Shown here piece after piece: positions 24,074 to 31,542 of a DNA stretch of 59,805 nt. The position numbers and the translations under genes were made by a program. Source of the DNA: Pseudomonadota bacterium (GTDB lineage: Bacteria; Pseudomonadota; Gammaproteobacteria; Burkholderiales; Burkholderiaceae_C); assembly GCA_029779845.1 (NCBI GenBank), contig JAKOZT010000157.1, positions 1 through 59,805 on the forward strand. Direction: 5' to 3'. A model generated the notes under the pieces. It was not told where the DNA came from. It saw only the letters and a program-made list of their open reading frames with translations, and did no database searches. Each line of letters starts with the position of its first letter. Within the stretch, counting starts at the first letter, position 1.

Positions 24074-25138
24074 TCAATGCTCGTCTCGAAGTGAAGTGAT
24101 CTGCGCGCCGTGATTGCGCGCGGCGACGATGCGCAGCGCCAGCGCGGCGTCGATCGCGCCGGCGGCGCGTGCGCTGTCGATCAGCGCCTCGGCCGCGCGC
24201 TGCGAGGGCACGATGGCGAAGCCGGTCGGGCCCCAGGAGCTTTGGCCGAGAGCGGCGCCCTCGACATCCGATCCGCTGCCCTGTTCGCCCCAGCAGCGCA
24301 TCAGCCGCGCCACGGCCGCGCTGGTCCAGGCGCTGCCCGCCTGCGCCGGCGCGAAGTGGTCGCCGAGCAGCTGCTGCACGCGGTTCAGCCCGGCGGCGAA
24401 GGCCGCGAAGTCGTCGCCCGCCGCGCCGGGCAGCACGCGCATCAGCAGCTGGTGCGAGATGTCGGCGCTGGCGGCCTGCGGCAGCGGCGCCAGCGCGGCG
24501 ATCGCGGCGCGCTCCTCGTCGCCCGAGAGGCCGCGCGCCCGCGCGTCGAGCACGACGATCACGCGCCAGTCATCGGGCAGCTCGATGCGCGAGAGCAGCG
24601 GCGCGGGCCGGCCGTCGCGGCCCGGGCCGCCGTCGACCAGCAGGCCGCCGGCATCGAAGCCGGCGATGCCGATGCCGGAGCGCTGGCCGCGGCCCAGCCA
24701 GTGCGCGAGCTTCGCGGTGGCGACGTCCAGGCCGTGCACGCACGCGAAGGCACGCCCCAGCGCCAGCGCCAGCTGCGTGCCCGAGCCGAAGCCGGCATGC
24801 GCCGGCAGCACGCGGGAGAGCCGCAGCGCCAGCGGCTCGCGCCGGCCGCTGCGCTCGCGCAGCGTGGCGAGGTGTTGCGCGGCGCGCGGCAACTCGGCCT
24901 GCGCCTCGGGCGTGTCGGCCAGCAGCGCGTCGCGCTCGGCGTGGCGCAGTTCGAGCGCGGTCTCGAAGCCGGCTATCACCAGGCCGATGCTGCCGAAGCG
25001 CCGCCCCAGCGAGCCCGAAGGGTCGATGAAGCCGAGGTGCAATCGCCCCGGCGCGCGCACGCCGACCCCGGCGCGGGGCGCTGAAGGTGTCTTGGATGCC
25101 ATGAGCGGCGGCAGCGGAGCGTCGATCGGCCGGAGCAT
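24074..25138 (-). CDS. mptG: Beta-ribofuranosylaminobenzene 5'-phosphate synthase (MptG-like, GHMP family)
   Basis: A GHMP-kinase-fold protein of up to 354 residues. The family start VRAPGRLHLGFIDPSG is near residue 27 and the glycine-rich loop is seen as LPAHAGFGSGTQLALALG. The enzyme joins pABA to phosphoribosyl diphosphate with loss of CO2, the committed step of H4MPT synthesis. Two starts are possible: 25138 (with a GAGG site) or 25102 (MASKTPSAP). The N-terminal piece shares KTPSA with the dmrB leader and seems to come from the same repeat element. It heads the mptG-mtdB-orf5-mch-RimK-CitG operon. Confidence 0.9.
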   Translation of the reverse strand: MLRPIDAPLPPLMASKTPSAPRAGVGVRAPGRLHLGFIDPSGSLGRRFGSIGLVIAGFETALELRHAERDALLADTPEAQAELPRAAQHLATLRERSGRREPLALRLSRVLPAHAGFGSGTQLALALGRAFACVHGLDVATAKLAHWLGRGQRSGIGIAGFDAGGLLVDGGPGRDGRPAPLLSRIELPDDWRVIVVLDARARGLSGDEERAAIAALAPLPQAASADISHQLLMRVLPGAAGDDFAAFAAGLNRVQQLLGDHFAPAQAGSAWTSAAVARLMRCWGEQGSGSDVEGAALGQSSWGPTGFAIVPSQRAAEALIDSARAAGAIDAALALRIVAARNHGAQITSLRDEH

Positions 25139-25150
25139 ACGGCCTCAGGT

Positions 25151-25166
25151 AGCAAGCCGCGTTCCG
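25151..25166 (-). promoter_or_regulatory. Candidate sigma-54 element upstream of the mptG operon
   Basis: The minus-strand sequence CGGAACGCGGCTTGCT matches the -24/-12 consensus at 10 of 12 positions with correct GG/GC spacing. The predicted start of transcription (about 25140) would favour the downstream ATG at 25102 or a leaderless mRNA. Matches of this quality also occur by chance in such GC-rich DNA. Confidence 0.3.
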
Positions 25167-25248
25167 CCGCGCCAGGGCGCGCCAGTGCTTGCGCCGCGCG
25201 CTGCGCTGTTCCGTTCGAGGGACAGTCTGTTGCGCCGAGCGGCGCCCG

Positions 25249-25638
25249 TCAGTCGTATTTCAGGTACTTGAAGCGCGGATCGTCCGGCGTGCCCTGCAGC
25301 GGCCCGCCCTCTTCCTGGCCCGGCTGCCACATCAGCACCTCCTCGATCTTCTTCGCCAGCGCGAAGTCCTTCTCGGTGATGCCCTTGGCCTCGTGGTTCT
25401 GCAGCTTCACGGTGACGAAGGCATACGACACCGTCAGGTCGGGGTGGTGCCAGGCCGCTTCGGCGAGATGGCCGACGGTGTTCACCACCATCAGCGTGGA
25501 CTTCCAGCCGCTGGTCTTGTATTTGCGGCGGATCCAGCCGTCCTCGAAGTACCACTTGGGCAGCTCGTCCTTCAGGCGGGCTTCGATCTCCTCGGTGGCG
25601 TAGACCTCGTCCGCGCCCTTGCGTCGCCATTGCGCCAT
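25249..25638 (-). CDS. phhB: 4a-hydroxytetrahydrobiopterin (pterin-4a-carbinolamine) dehydratase family protein
   Basis: A 129-residue PCD/DCoH-fold protein, somewhat longer than usual. The family motif is AAWHHPDLTVSYAFVTVKLQNHEAKGIT. GAGGAG lies 6 nt before the ATG at 25638, which was chosen; the ATG two codons upstream has no spacing to that site. The enzyme normally recycles the pterin of aromatic amino acid hydroxylases. It lies 38 nt after fumarylacetoacetase and 110 nt before mptG, so it may serve aromatic degradation or pterin quality control for dH4MPT. Confidence 0.87.
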   Translation of the reverse strand: MAQWRRKGADEVYATEEIEARLKDELPKWYFEDGWIRRKYKTSGWKSTLMVVNTVGHLAEAAWHHPDLTVSYAFVTVKLQNHEAKGITEKDFALAKKIEEVLMWQPGQEEGGPLQGTPDDPRFKYLKYD

Positions 25639-25676
25639 GTGCATCTCCTCGTTGCGTGCTCGGATGGCAACGATAG

Positions 25677-26999
25677 TCACGCGGCCTTCACCGCAGCGAG
25701 CACGTGGCCTTCGCAGCGGCCGAAACCGATGCGCCGCGTGCCGGCGCGTTCGCAGTGGGCGCGCAGTTCGATGCTGTCGCCGTCCTGCAGGAAGGTGCGC
25801 GTCTCGCCGTTGGCCAGCGCGATCGGCTGCCGCCCGCCTAGCGTGAGTTCGAGCAGCGAGCCGCCCTGCCCCGCGCCCGGCCCCGACTGCGTGCCCGAGC
25901 CGAGCAGGTCGCCCGCGCCCAGGTTGCAGCCGCCCACCGTGTGGTGCGCGATCAGCTGCGCGATCGTCCAGTACGAATCGCGGAAGTTCGATTGCATCAG
26001 CCGCTGGTGCGGCAGCCCGGCCTCGCGCATGCGCGGCGTCTGCAGGCCGACTTCGAGCACGATGTCGATCGCGCCTTGCGCGCGGTTCGCCGGCGAATCG
26101 AGGTACGGCAGCGGCTGCGGGTCGCCCGCCGGGCGCTCGAAAGGCACGCGGAACGGCGCCAGCGCTTCGGGCGTCACCACCCAGGGCGAGATCGTCGTCG
26201 CGAAGTTCTTCGAGAGAAACGGCCCGAGCGGCTGGTACTCCCAGGCCTGCACGTCGCGCGCCGACCAGTCGTTGAGCAGCACGGTGCCGAACCAGTGCTC
26301 TTCCGCGTCGACCATCGCAATCGGCTCGCCCTGCGCATTGCCGGCGCCGATCAGGAAGCCGAGTTCGAGTTCATGGTCGAGCCGCTGCGTCGCCGCCAGG
26401 CGCGGCGCGGCGTCGTCCGGGCCTTTCAACTGGCCGAGCGGGCGGCGCAGCGGCGTACCGTCTATCACGATCGACGACGCGCGCCCGTGGTAGCCGATCG
26501 GCACCCACTGGTAGTTGGGCAGCAGCGGGTTGTCGGGGCGGAACAGCTTGCCGACCGCGGTGGCGTGGTGGATGCCGGTGTAGAAGTCGGTGTAGTCGGC
26601 TATGCGGCAGGGCAAGGCGTAGTCGACGGCCGCCTGCGGCACGAGGCAGGACGCCAATGCCGCGCGGCGCTCGCTGTCCTCGCGCAGCGCCGCCGACAGC
26701 ACGGCGCGCAGGCCGCGGCGCGCGCCCGGGCCGAGCGCCATGAAGGCGGCGAGATCGCCCTCGGCCAGCGGCGCGAGCCAGGCCGTCGCCACGCGGCCCC
26801 AGCCGCCCTGCTCGCGCGCGAGGCGCAGGTCCAGCACCTGGTCGCCGATCGCCACGCCGAAACGCCACGGCTCCCCGCTGCCGGCGCGGCGCATCCGCGC
26901 GAACGGCAGGTTCTGGATCGGGAAGTCGCTCGCCGGGTCGTTGGCGCTCTCGACCCAGCTGCGCAGCACGGGGTCGTGCGTGGCGTCGAGCGCCGTCAC
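25677..26999 (-). CDS. fahA: Fumarylacetoacetase
   Basis: A 440-residue, two-domain FAH, the usual length for full fumarylacetoacetases. The catalytic domain shows DFYTGIHHATAVGKLFR, PIGYHGRASS, the metal ligands in ELELGF and NDWSARDVQAWEYQPLGPF. It hydrolyses fumarylacetoacetate to fumarate and acetoacetate in the homogentisate route. The GTG start at 26999 overlaps the DUF2783 stop. Homogentisate dioxygenase is not in the window, so the true substrate could be a related acylpyruvate. Confidence 0.92.
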   Translation of the reverse strand: MTALDATHDPVLRSWVESANDPASDFPIQNLPFARMRRAGSGEPWRFGVAIGDQVLDLRLAREQGGWGRVATAWLAPLAEGDLAAFMALGPGARRGLRAVLSAALREDSERRAALASCLVPQAAVDYALPCRIADYTDFYTGIHHATAVGKLFRPDNPLLPNYQWVPIGYHGRASSIVIDGTPLRRPLGQLKGPDDAAPRLAATQRLDHELELGFLIGAGNAQGEPIAMVDAEEHWFGTVLLNDWSARDVQAWEYQPLGPFLSKNFATTISPWVVTPEALAPFRVPFERPAGDPQPLPYLDSPANRAQGAIDIVLEVGLQTPRMREAGLPHQRLMQSNFRDSYWTIAQLIAHHTVGGCNLGAGDLLGSGTQSGPGAGQGGSLLELTLGGRQPIALANGETRTFLQDGDSIELRAHCERAGTRRIGFGRCEGHVLAAVKAA

Positions 27000-27235
27000 T
27001 TCGGCGCCCCGACGCCGGCGCGCGCGACGGCGAGCGCCTCGCGCAGCACGTCGAGATCGCCGACGTGGTTGGCCAGCAGCAGCACCAGGCGCGCGTTGAC
27101 GAGGCGGCTGTCGGCGTCGCCGAGGTCGCGGTGCGCCTCGATCAGCATCTCGTAGAAATCGTCGCCGGGCGTGTAGGCACGCAGCGGCGGCTCGCCGGGG
27201 CTGCGGAAGTTGGGCTGGGTGATCAGATGGTCCAT
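26996..27235 (-). CDS. DUF2783 small protein
   Basis: A 79-residue protein (MDHLITQPNFRSPGEP...) with a predicted helical body and no signal peptide. DUF2783 genes usually sit directly beside an FAD monooxygenase gene, as here (14 nt after it), and are thought to belong to the same pathway. Function unknown; a small partner or stabiliser of the monooxygenase is possible. The stop overlaps the fahA GTG. Confidence 0.85.
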   Translation of the reverse strand: MDHLITQPNFRSPGEPPLRAYTPGDDFYEMLIEAHRDLGDADSRLVNARLVLLLANHVGDLDVLREALAVARAGVGAPK

Positions 27236-27249
27236 GGCGAAGCGCGGGT

Positions 27250-28923
27250 TCAGGCGTTGCAGGTGGCGCGCGCGACGGCGGCGCGCACGCGGCCGGCGTC
27301 GAAGCGGCGCCAGCGCGCGGCCACATGCTGGTCGGGCCGCAGCAGATAGGCGGTGCCGGGCTGCGCATCGAGGCGCTGCGCCGCGAGGCCTTTGCGGTCG
27401 AGCAGCACGCGGCAGCCGGCCGGCGCCGCGCCCTCCTCGCTCACGATCAGGCGCGTCTGCACCGGAATCGCCGCGTCGCCGAGCGCGCGCAGCGCGGCGA
27501 GCGTCGCCGCGTCCACCTCCGCCGGCGAATTGGCGAACAGCAGCAGCACGAAGGCATCGCCGCTGTGGCCGAGCAGCCAGCCCTCGCGTCCGTCGCAACG
27601 CACGGGCGCGTCGGCGAGCGGCGCGCCGGGGGTCATCGCCCCCGCGAAGGCGTCGGCATCCGGCGTGCCGAGCACCGAGCGGCTCAGGTGCGACGGCACC
27701 GACAGCCGCCCCGAATTCACCAGCCCGCGCGCGAAGCCGTGCTCGCGCGCCAGCGTCAGCACGGCGTCGCGGAAGTCCTTGGACACCTGGCTCTTGGGCG
27801 TGATGAAGTCGGTGGAGCGCGTCGAGTTCATCAGGTTCTCGTCGGCCGCGGCGACGCGCTCGTCGCTGTAGGTGTCGAGCAGTGAATCGGGCGCGAGGCC
27901 GCGCATCACCAGCAGCAGCTTCCAGGCGAGGTTGTCGGTGTCCTGGATGCCGGAATTCGCGCCGCGCGCGCCGAAGGGCGACACCTGGTGCGCGGCATCG
28001 CCGACGAACAGCACGCGGCCATGCCGGAAGCGCTGCATGCGCCGGCACTGGAAGGTGTAGACGCTGACCCACTCCAGATCGAATTCGTGCTCGGGCCCCA
28101 GCATCGCCTTGATGCGCGGGACCACCTTCTCGGGCTTCTTCTCCTCCTCCGGGTCGGCATCCCAGCCGAGCTGGAAGTCGATGCGCCAGACGTTGTCGGC
28201 CTCGCGGTGCAGCAGCACGCTCTGGCCCGGATGGAAGGGCGGGTCGAACCAGAACCAGCGTTCAGCCGGGAAGTCGGCCTTCATCACCACGTCGGCGATC
28301 AGGAAGCGGTCCTGGAACACCTTGCCTTCGATGTCCAGGCCGAGCATGCGGCGGATCGGGCTGCGCGCGCCGTCGGCGACGATCAGCCAGTCGGCGTCCA
28401 GCGCGTAGTTGCCGTCGGCCGTCTCGACCTGCAGGCGCGCGCCGTCGCCCCGGGGCTCGACGCCGGCCACCTTGTGCTTCCAGCGCAGTTCCAGGTTCGG
28501 CAGCTGCTGCGCGCGCTTCACCATGAACTCTTCGAGGTAGTACTGCTGCAGGTTCACCATCCCCGGCCGGTGATGGTCTTCCTCGGGCAGCAGGTTGAAG
28601 CGGAACACCTCGTCGTTGCCGAAGAAGGTGCGGCCGACGTTCCAGGTGACGCCCTTGTCGACCACCGCGTCGCCGCAGCCGAGGCGGTCCAGCACTTCGA
28701 GCGCGCGCTTGGCGTAGCACAGGCCGCGCGAGCCGACGCTGACGGTGTCGTCGTCGTCGAGCAGCAGCACGCGCTGGCCCTGCTGCGCGAGGTCGATCGC
28801 CGCGGCCAGGCCGACCGGGCCGGCGCCGACCACGATCACCGGGTGGCGGTCCACCGCGCCGGCGCGGTCGAGTTCGGCCGGGCGGCGGTAGGCGAACTTC
28901 GGGTAGGTGTAGGTGCTCAGCAT
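27250..28923 (-). CDS. FAD-dependent aromatic monooxygenase (PheA/TfdB/MhpA family)
   Basis: A 557-residue flavoprotein hydroxylase. The dinucleotide fold motif is VIVVGAGPVGLAAAIDLA (about residue 29-46), the DG motif is VADGARSPIRR, and the GD motif is VLFVGDAAHQVSPFGARGANSGIQD. A C-terminal thioredoxin-like region follows. Such enzymes hydroxylate phenols or hydroxybenzoates with NAD(P)H and O2. With FAH and the VOC protein this suggests hydroxylation of an aromatic acid toward a ring-cleavage substrate like homogentisate or gentisate; the exact substrate cannot be read from sequence. Confidence 0.92.
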   Translation of the reverse strand: MLSTYTYPKFAYRRPAELDRAGAVDRHPVIVVGAGPVGLAAAIDLAQQGQRVLLLDDDDTVSVGSRGLCYAKRALEVLDRLGCGDAVVDKGVTWNVGRTFFGNDEVFRFNLLPEEDHHRPGMVNLQQYYLEEFMVKRAQQLPNLELRWKHKVAGVEPRGDGARLQVETADGNYALDADWLIVADGARSPIRRMLGLDIEGKVFQDRFLIADVVMKADFPAERWFWFDPPFHPGQSVLLHREADNVWRIDFQLGWDADPEEEKKPEKVVPRIKAMLGPEHEFDLEWVSVYTFQCRRMQRFRHGRVLFVGDAAHQVSPFGARGANSGIQDTDNLAWKLLLVMRGLAPDSLLDTYSDERVAAADENLMNSTRSTDFITPKSQVSKDFRDAVLTLAREHGFARGLVNSGRLSVPSHLSRSVLGTPDADAFAGAMTPGAPLADAPVRCDGREGWLLGHSGDAFVLLLFANSPAEVDAATLAALRALGDAAIPVQTRLIVSEEGAAPAGCRVLLDRKGLAAQRLDAQPGTAYLLRPDQHVAARWRRFDAGRVRAAVARATCNA

Positions 28924-28942
28924 CGTGGTGCGCCGTCGAGGT

Positions 28943-29479
28943 TCAGCCCTTGAATTCCTTCTCGTGCATCCACGCCGCGTGCTTGGGCGCGCGCTTGGTC
29001 TTGGCCCACTCGTCGAGCATGTCCCACTTCACCGCGTCGAGCTTGGCGTTCATCTCGGGCGTGGCGGTGTCGGCGGCGAGCTCGACGCGATGCCCGTTCG
29101 GGTCGAAGAAGTAGATCGACTGGAACAGCGTGTGGTCGGTCGGGCCGATCACCTCGATGCCGCCGGCCTGTAGCCTGGCTTTCGTCGCCAGCAGTTCGTC
29201 CATCGAGCCGACCTTGAAGGCGATGTGCTGCACCCATTCCGGCGTGTTGGCGTCGCGCCCCATCGGCGGCGAGTTGGGGATCTCGAAGAACGCGAGGATG
29301 TTGCCCGCGCCGGCATCGAGAAACACGTGCATGTACGGATCGGGCGCCTTGGTGGAAGGCACCTGGTCTTCGGCGATCGCGAGCACGAACTCCATGCCGA
29401 GGTGGTTGCGGTACCACTCGACGGTCTGCTTGGCGTCGTGGCAGCGGTAGGCGACGTGGTGGATGCGCTGGATGCTCAT
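28943..29479 (-). CDS. VOC-superfamily protein, possible ring-cleavage dioxygenase or isomerase
   Basis: A 178-residue vicinal-oxygen-chelate protein. Two beta-alpha-beta-beta-beta modules are seen; candidate metal ligands are His8/His9 (RIHHVAY), a His in WVQHIAFKV and Glu in NGHRVELAA. GAGGAG precedes the ATG by about 9 nt. Located between the MBL-fold protein and the FAD monooxygenase, it may open the hydroxylated ring, or isomerise the product before fumarylacetoacetase. Confidence 0.87.
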   Translation of the reverse strand: MSIQRIHHVAYRCHDAKQTVEWYRNHLGMEFVLAIAEDQVPSTKAPDPYMHVFLDAGAGNILAFFEIPNSPPMGRDANTPEWVQHIAFKVGSMDELLATKARLQAGGIEVIGPTDHTLFQSIYFFDPNGHRVELAADTATPEMNAKLDAVKWDMLDEWAKTKRAPKHAAWMHEKEFKG

Positions 29480-29502
29480 GGGTGTGTCTCCTCGCGGTGG
29501 GC

Positions 29503-30468
29503 TCAGGATTCCAGGGCCGCCCACATCTGGCGGTCGCGTTCGGCGGTCCAGATGCGCGGGTCGGGGTATTGCGTGACTTCGTCGAAGCAGCGCGTCACGT
29601 CGAAGGGCATGCAGTGGTCGAAGATCACCCACTGGCCGTACTTCGGCGCCAGCTTCGCGTAGGTGCTCTTGTAGACAGCGTTGAGATCCTGGCCCGCCGC
29701 CACGCCGGCTTCGACGGCCGCGCGCACGTCGGCGACGAAGGCGCGCGTGCCGTCCAGCCCGGCCTTCACCTGCTCGGGCGTCACCAGCGCGGCGCCGCGG
29801 CCGGGCACCAGCTTCTGCGGCTTCAGCGCGGCGATGTTGTCCAGCGTCTGCGGCCAGTCCTTGAAGTAGGCGTCGCCGGCGTAGGGCGTGGCATCGAACT
29901 CCACGAGGTCGCCGCTGAACAGGATCTTCTGCTGCGGCAGCCAGGCCACCGTGTCGCCCTTGGTGTGGCCGCGGCCGAGCTGCAGCAGCTGCACTTCGAG
30001 CTTGCCCAGCCACAGCGTCATCTTGCCGGTGAAGGTCATGGTCGGCCAGGTCAGCCCGGCCGGCACGCTCTCGACGTTGCGGAACAGGCGCGGGAAGCGG
30101 CCGATCTCGCTGGCCTTGTCCTGCTCGCCGCGCTCGACGATCAGGTCGTAGGTGTCCTGGCTGGCGATGATCTGCTGCCCACCCTCGGCCATGTAGGCCG
30201 AGGCGCCGAGCACGCGCACCGCGTGGTAGTGCGTCAGCAGCACGTACTTGATCGGCTTGTCGGTCACCTCGCGGATGCGGCGGATCACGTCTTGCGCCAT
30301 CACCGGCGTGGCCTGGGTGTCGAGCACCAGCACCGCGTCGTCGCCGACGATCACGCCGGTGTTGGGGTCGCCCTCGGCGGTGTAGGCGTAGGCGTTGTCG
30401 GACAGCTTGGTGAAGCTGACCTTCTTTTCCTCGAGGTCGGCCTGGCTGGCGAAGGCTTTCTGGTTCAT
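29503..30468 (-). CDS. Metallo-beta-lactamase-fold protein with altered HxHxDH motif
   Basis: A 321-residue cytoplasmic MBL-fold protein. The usual HxHxDH metal motif reads H80-Y-H82-A-V-R85, so the aspartate and the last histidine are missing, while H168 and D172 (GHTKGD) and D187 (FSGDLVE) are kept. It therefore could bind at most one metal in the normal way. It is the first gene of the monooxygenase-FAH operon, divergent from iclR. It may be a hydrolase or lactonase of the pathway, or a non-canonical metal enzyme; relatives with the same HYH motif seem to occur in similar operons, from memory. Confidence 0.85.
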   Translation of the reverse strand: MNQKAFASQADLEEKKVSFTKLSDNAYAYTAEGDPNTGVIVGDDAVLVLDTQATPVMAQDVIRRIREVTDKPIKYVLLTHYHAVRVLGASAYMAEGGQQIIASQDTYDLIVERGEQDKASEIGRFPRLFRNVESVPAGLTWPTMTFTGKMTLWLGKLEVQLLQLGRGHTKGDTVAWLPQQKILFSGDLVEFDATPYAGDAYFKDWPQTLDNIAALKPQKLVPGRGAALVTPEQVKAGLDGTRAFVADVRAAVEAGVAAGQDLNAVYKSTYAKLAPKYGQWVIFDHCMPFDVTRCFDEVTQYPDPRIWTAERDRQMWAALES

Positions 30469-30489
30469 GCGCGGTTCCGGGTGATGACT

Positions 30490-30504
30490 TGTCGAACGGA
30501 TTTG
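30490..30504. promoter_or_regulatory. Operator candidate 1 (direct repeat) in the MBL-iclR divergent gap
   Basis: TGTCGAACGGATTTG here and TGTCAAACTGATTTG at 30548-30562 agree at 13 of 15 positions and are spaced 58 bp apart. The second copy ends 1 bp before the iclR start codon. The pair fits binding of the divergent IclR regulator to both promoters. Confidence 0.5.
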
Positions 30505-30509
30505 TTCAA

Positions 30510-30525
30510 TGCAAACGCATTTGCA
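30510..30525. promoter_or_regulatory. Inverted repeat in the MBL-iclR divergent gap
   Basis: TGCAAA-CGCA-TTTGCA, a perfect 6-bp-arm palindrome, lies between the two direct repeat copies in an AT-richer patch. It is a good candidate for an IclR-type operator. Confidence 0.5.
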
Positions 30526-30547
30526 CTTTACGACCAGCGTTGCGGTA

Positions 30548-30562
30548 TGTCAAACTGATTTG
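30548..30562. promoter_or_regulatory. Operator candidate 2 (direct repeat) next to the iclR start
   Basis: Second copy of the TGTC-R-AAC-K-GATTTG repeat. It directly abuts the iclR ATG, which has no visible ribosome binding site, so binding here could block iclR expression. Confidence 0.45.
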
Positions 30563-30563
30563 C

Positions 30564-31370
30564 ATGGAGCAAATACTGATCCGCGAGCAGCGCGCCGTGC
30601 AATCGGTGGAAGTCGGGGGGCGGCTCCTGATCGCGCTCGGCCAGCACAACGGCCCGATGACGCTGAAGGACCTGGCCGCCGCGGCCGGATTGCCGGCCTC
30701 GCGCGCCCATCCCTACCTTGTGAGCTTCGGCCGGCTCGGGCTGATCGAGCAGGATGCGCTCAGCGGCCGTTATGCGCTCGGGCCGGCGGCGCTGCAACTG
30801 GGGCTGGCCTGCCTGCACCAGCTCGACCCGGTCAGGGCCGCCGGCCCGGTGGCCGAGGCGCTGTCGCAGCAGATCGACCAGACCGTGGCGATCGCGCTGT
30901 GGGGCAACATGGGCCCGGCGATCGTGCGCGTGATCGAAGGCAGCCAGCCACTGCACGTCAACATGCGCGCCGGCTCGGTGATGTCGCTGTTCGGCACCGC
31001 CACCGGCCGCGCCTTCGCGGCGGTGCTGCCGGCGCGCGTGGTCAAGGAGATGCTCGCCGGCACGCAAGGCGGGGCACGCCGCGCCGACCGCAGCGCGGTC
31101 AAGGACGCCGGCCGCGAGCTCGAGGCCATCGTCGCCGAGTTCCGCCGCCACGGCGTGGCGCGCGCGGTGGGCCGACCGATTCCCGGCGTCAACGCCTTCA
31201 GCGCGCCGGCCTTCGACCACGAGGGCAAGCCCGCGGTCGTGCTGACCGCGCTGGGCCACGAAGACAATTTCCCCGCCGGCTGGGATTCGCCGCTGGCCAC
31301 CGCGGTGCGCGACGCGGCGGCGGAGGTATCGCACCGGCTGGGCCATAAAGACAAACCCCTCCCGGCCTGA
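30564..31370 (+). CDS. IclR-family transcriptional regulator
   Basis: A 268-residue regulator with an N-terminal winged helix (LKDLAAAAGLPASRAHPYLVSFGRLGLIEQD, residues about 35-65) and the IclR effector domain with the family C-terminal block ARAVGRPIPGVNAFSAPAFDHEG. It is divergent from the MBL-VOC-monooxygenase-FAH operon and probably controls it. The ATG at 30564 fits the family start; no ribosome binding site is seen, so a leaderless or alternative start is possible. The stop codon lies in the loop of a strong hairpin. Confidence 0.9.
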   Translation: MEQILIREQRAVQSVEVGGRLLIALGQHNGPMTLKDLAAAAGLPASRAHPYLVSFGRLGLIEQDALSGRYALGPAALQLGLACLHQLDPVRAAGPVAEALSQQIDQTVAIALWGNMGPAIVRVIEGSQPLHVNMRAGSVMSLFGTATGRAFAAVLPARVVKEMLAGTQGGARRADRSAVKDAGRELEAIVAEFRRHGVARAVGRPIPGVNAFSAPAFDHEGKPAVVLTALGHEDNFPAGWDSPLATAVRDAAAEVSHRLGHKDKPLPA

Positions 31371-31382
31371 AGCCGGGAGGGG
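31345..31382 (-). terminator. Strong hairpin at the iclR end; intrinsic terminator on the minus strand
   Basis: A perfect 11-bp stem (CCCCTCCCGGC at 31356-31366, GCCGGGAGGGG at 31372-31382) with a 5-nt loop. On the minus strand it is followed by a T-rich stretch (GTTTGTCTTTATGG), so it would end transcripts from ubiD, 160 nt upstream of it. On the plus strand there is no T run, though it may still protect or end the iclR mRNA. Confidence 0.65.
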
Positions 31383-31542
31383 CGGGCGGCTGACGCCGCC
31401 GGGTGGGGCTCCGGAGGGAAAGAGTCCGGGGCTCCTGGCGCGCAGGGACTGCGCCATCGGGTGTGCCTGCTGCGCAGGCCTCCCAAAGCTAGGCCACGGC
31501 GCGCGCCAATTCAAGCGCGACGCGCGCTGGTGTTTCCTCTTG

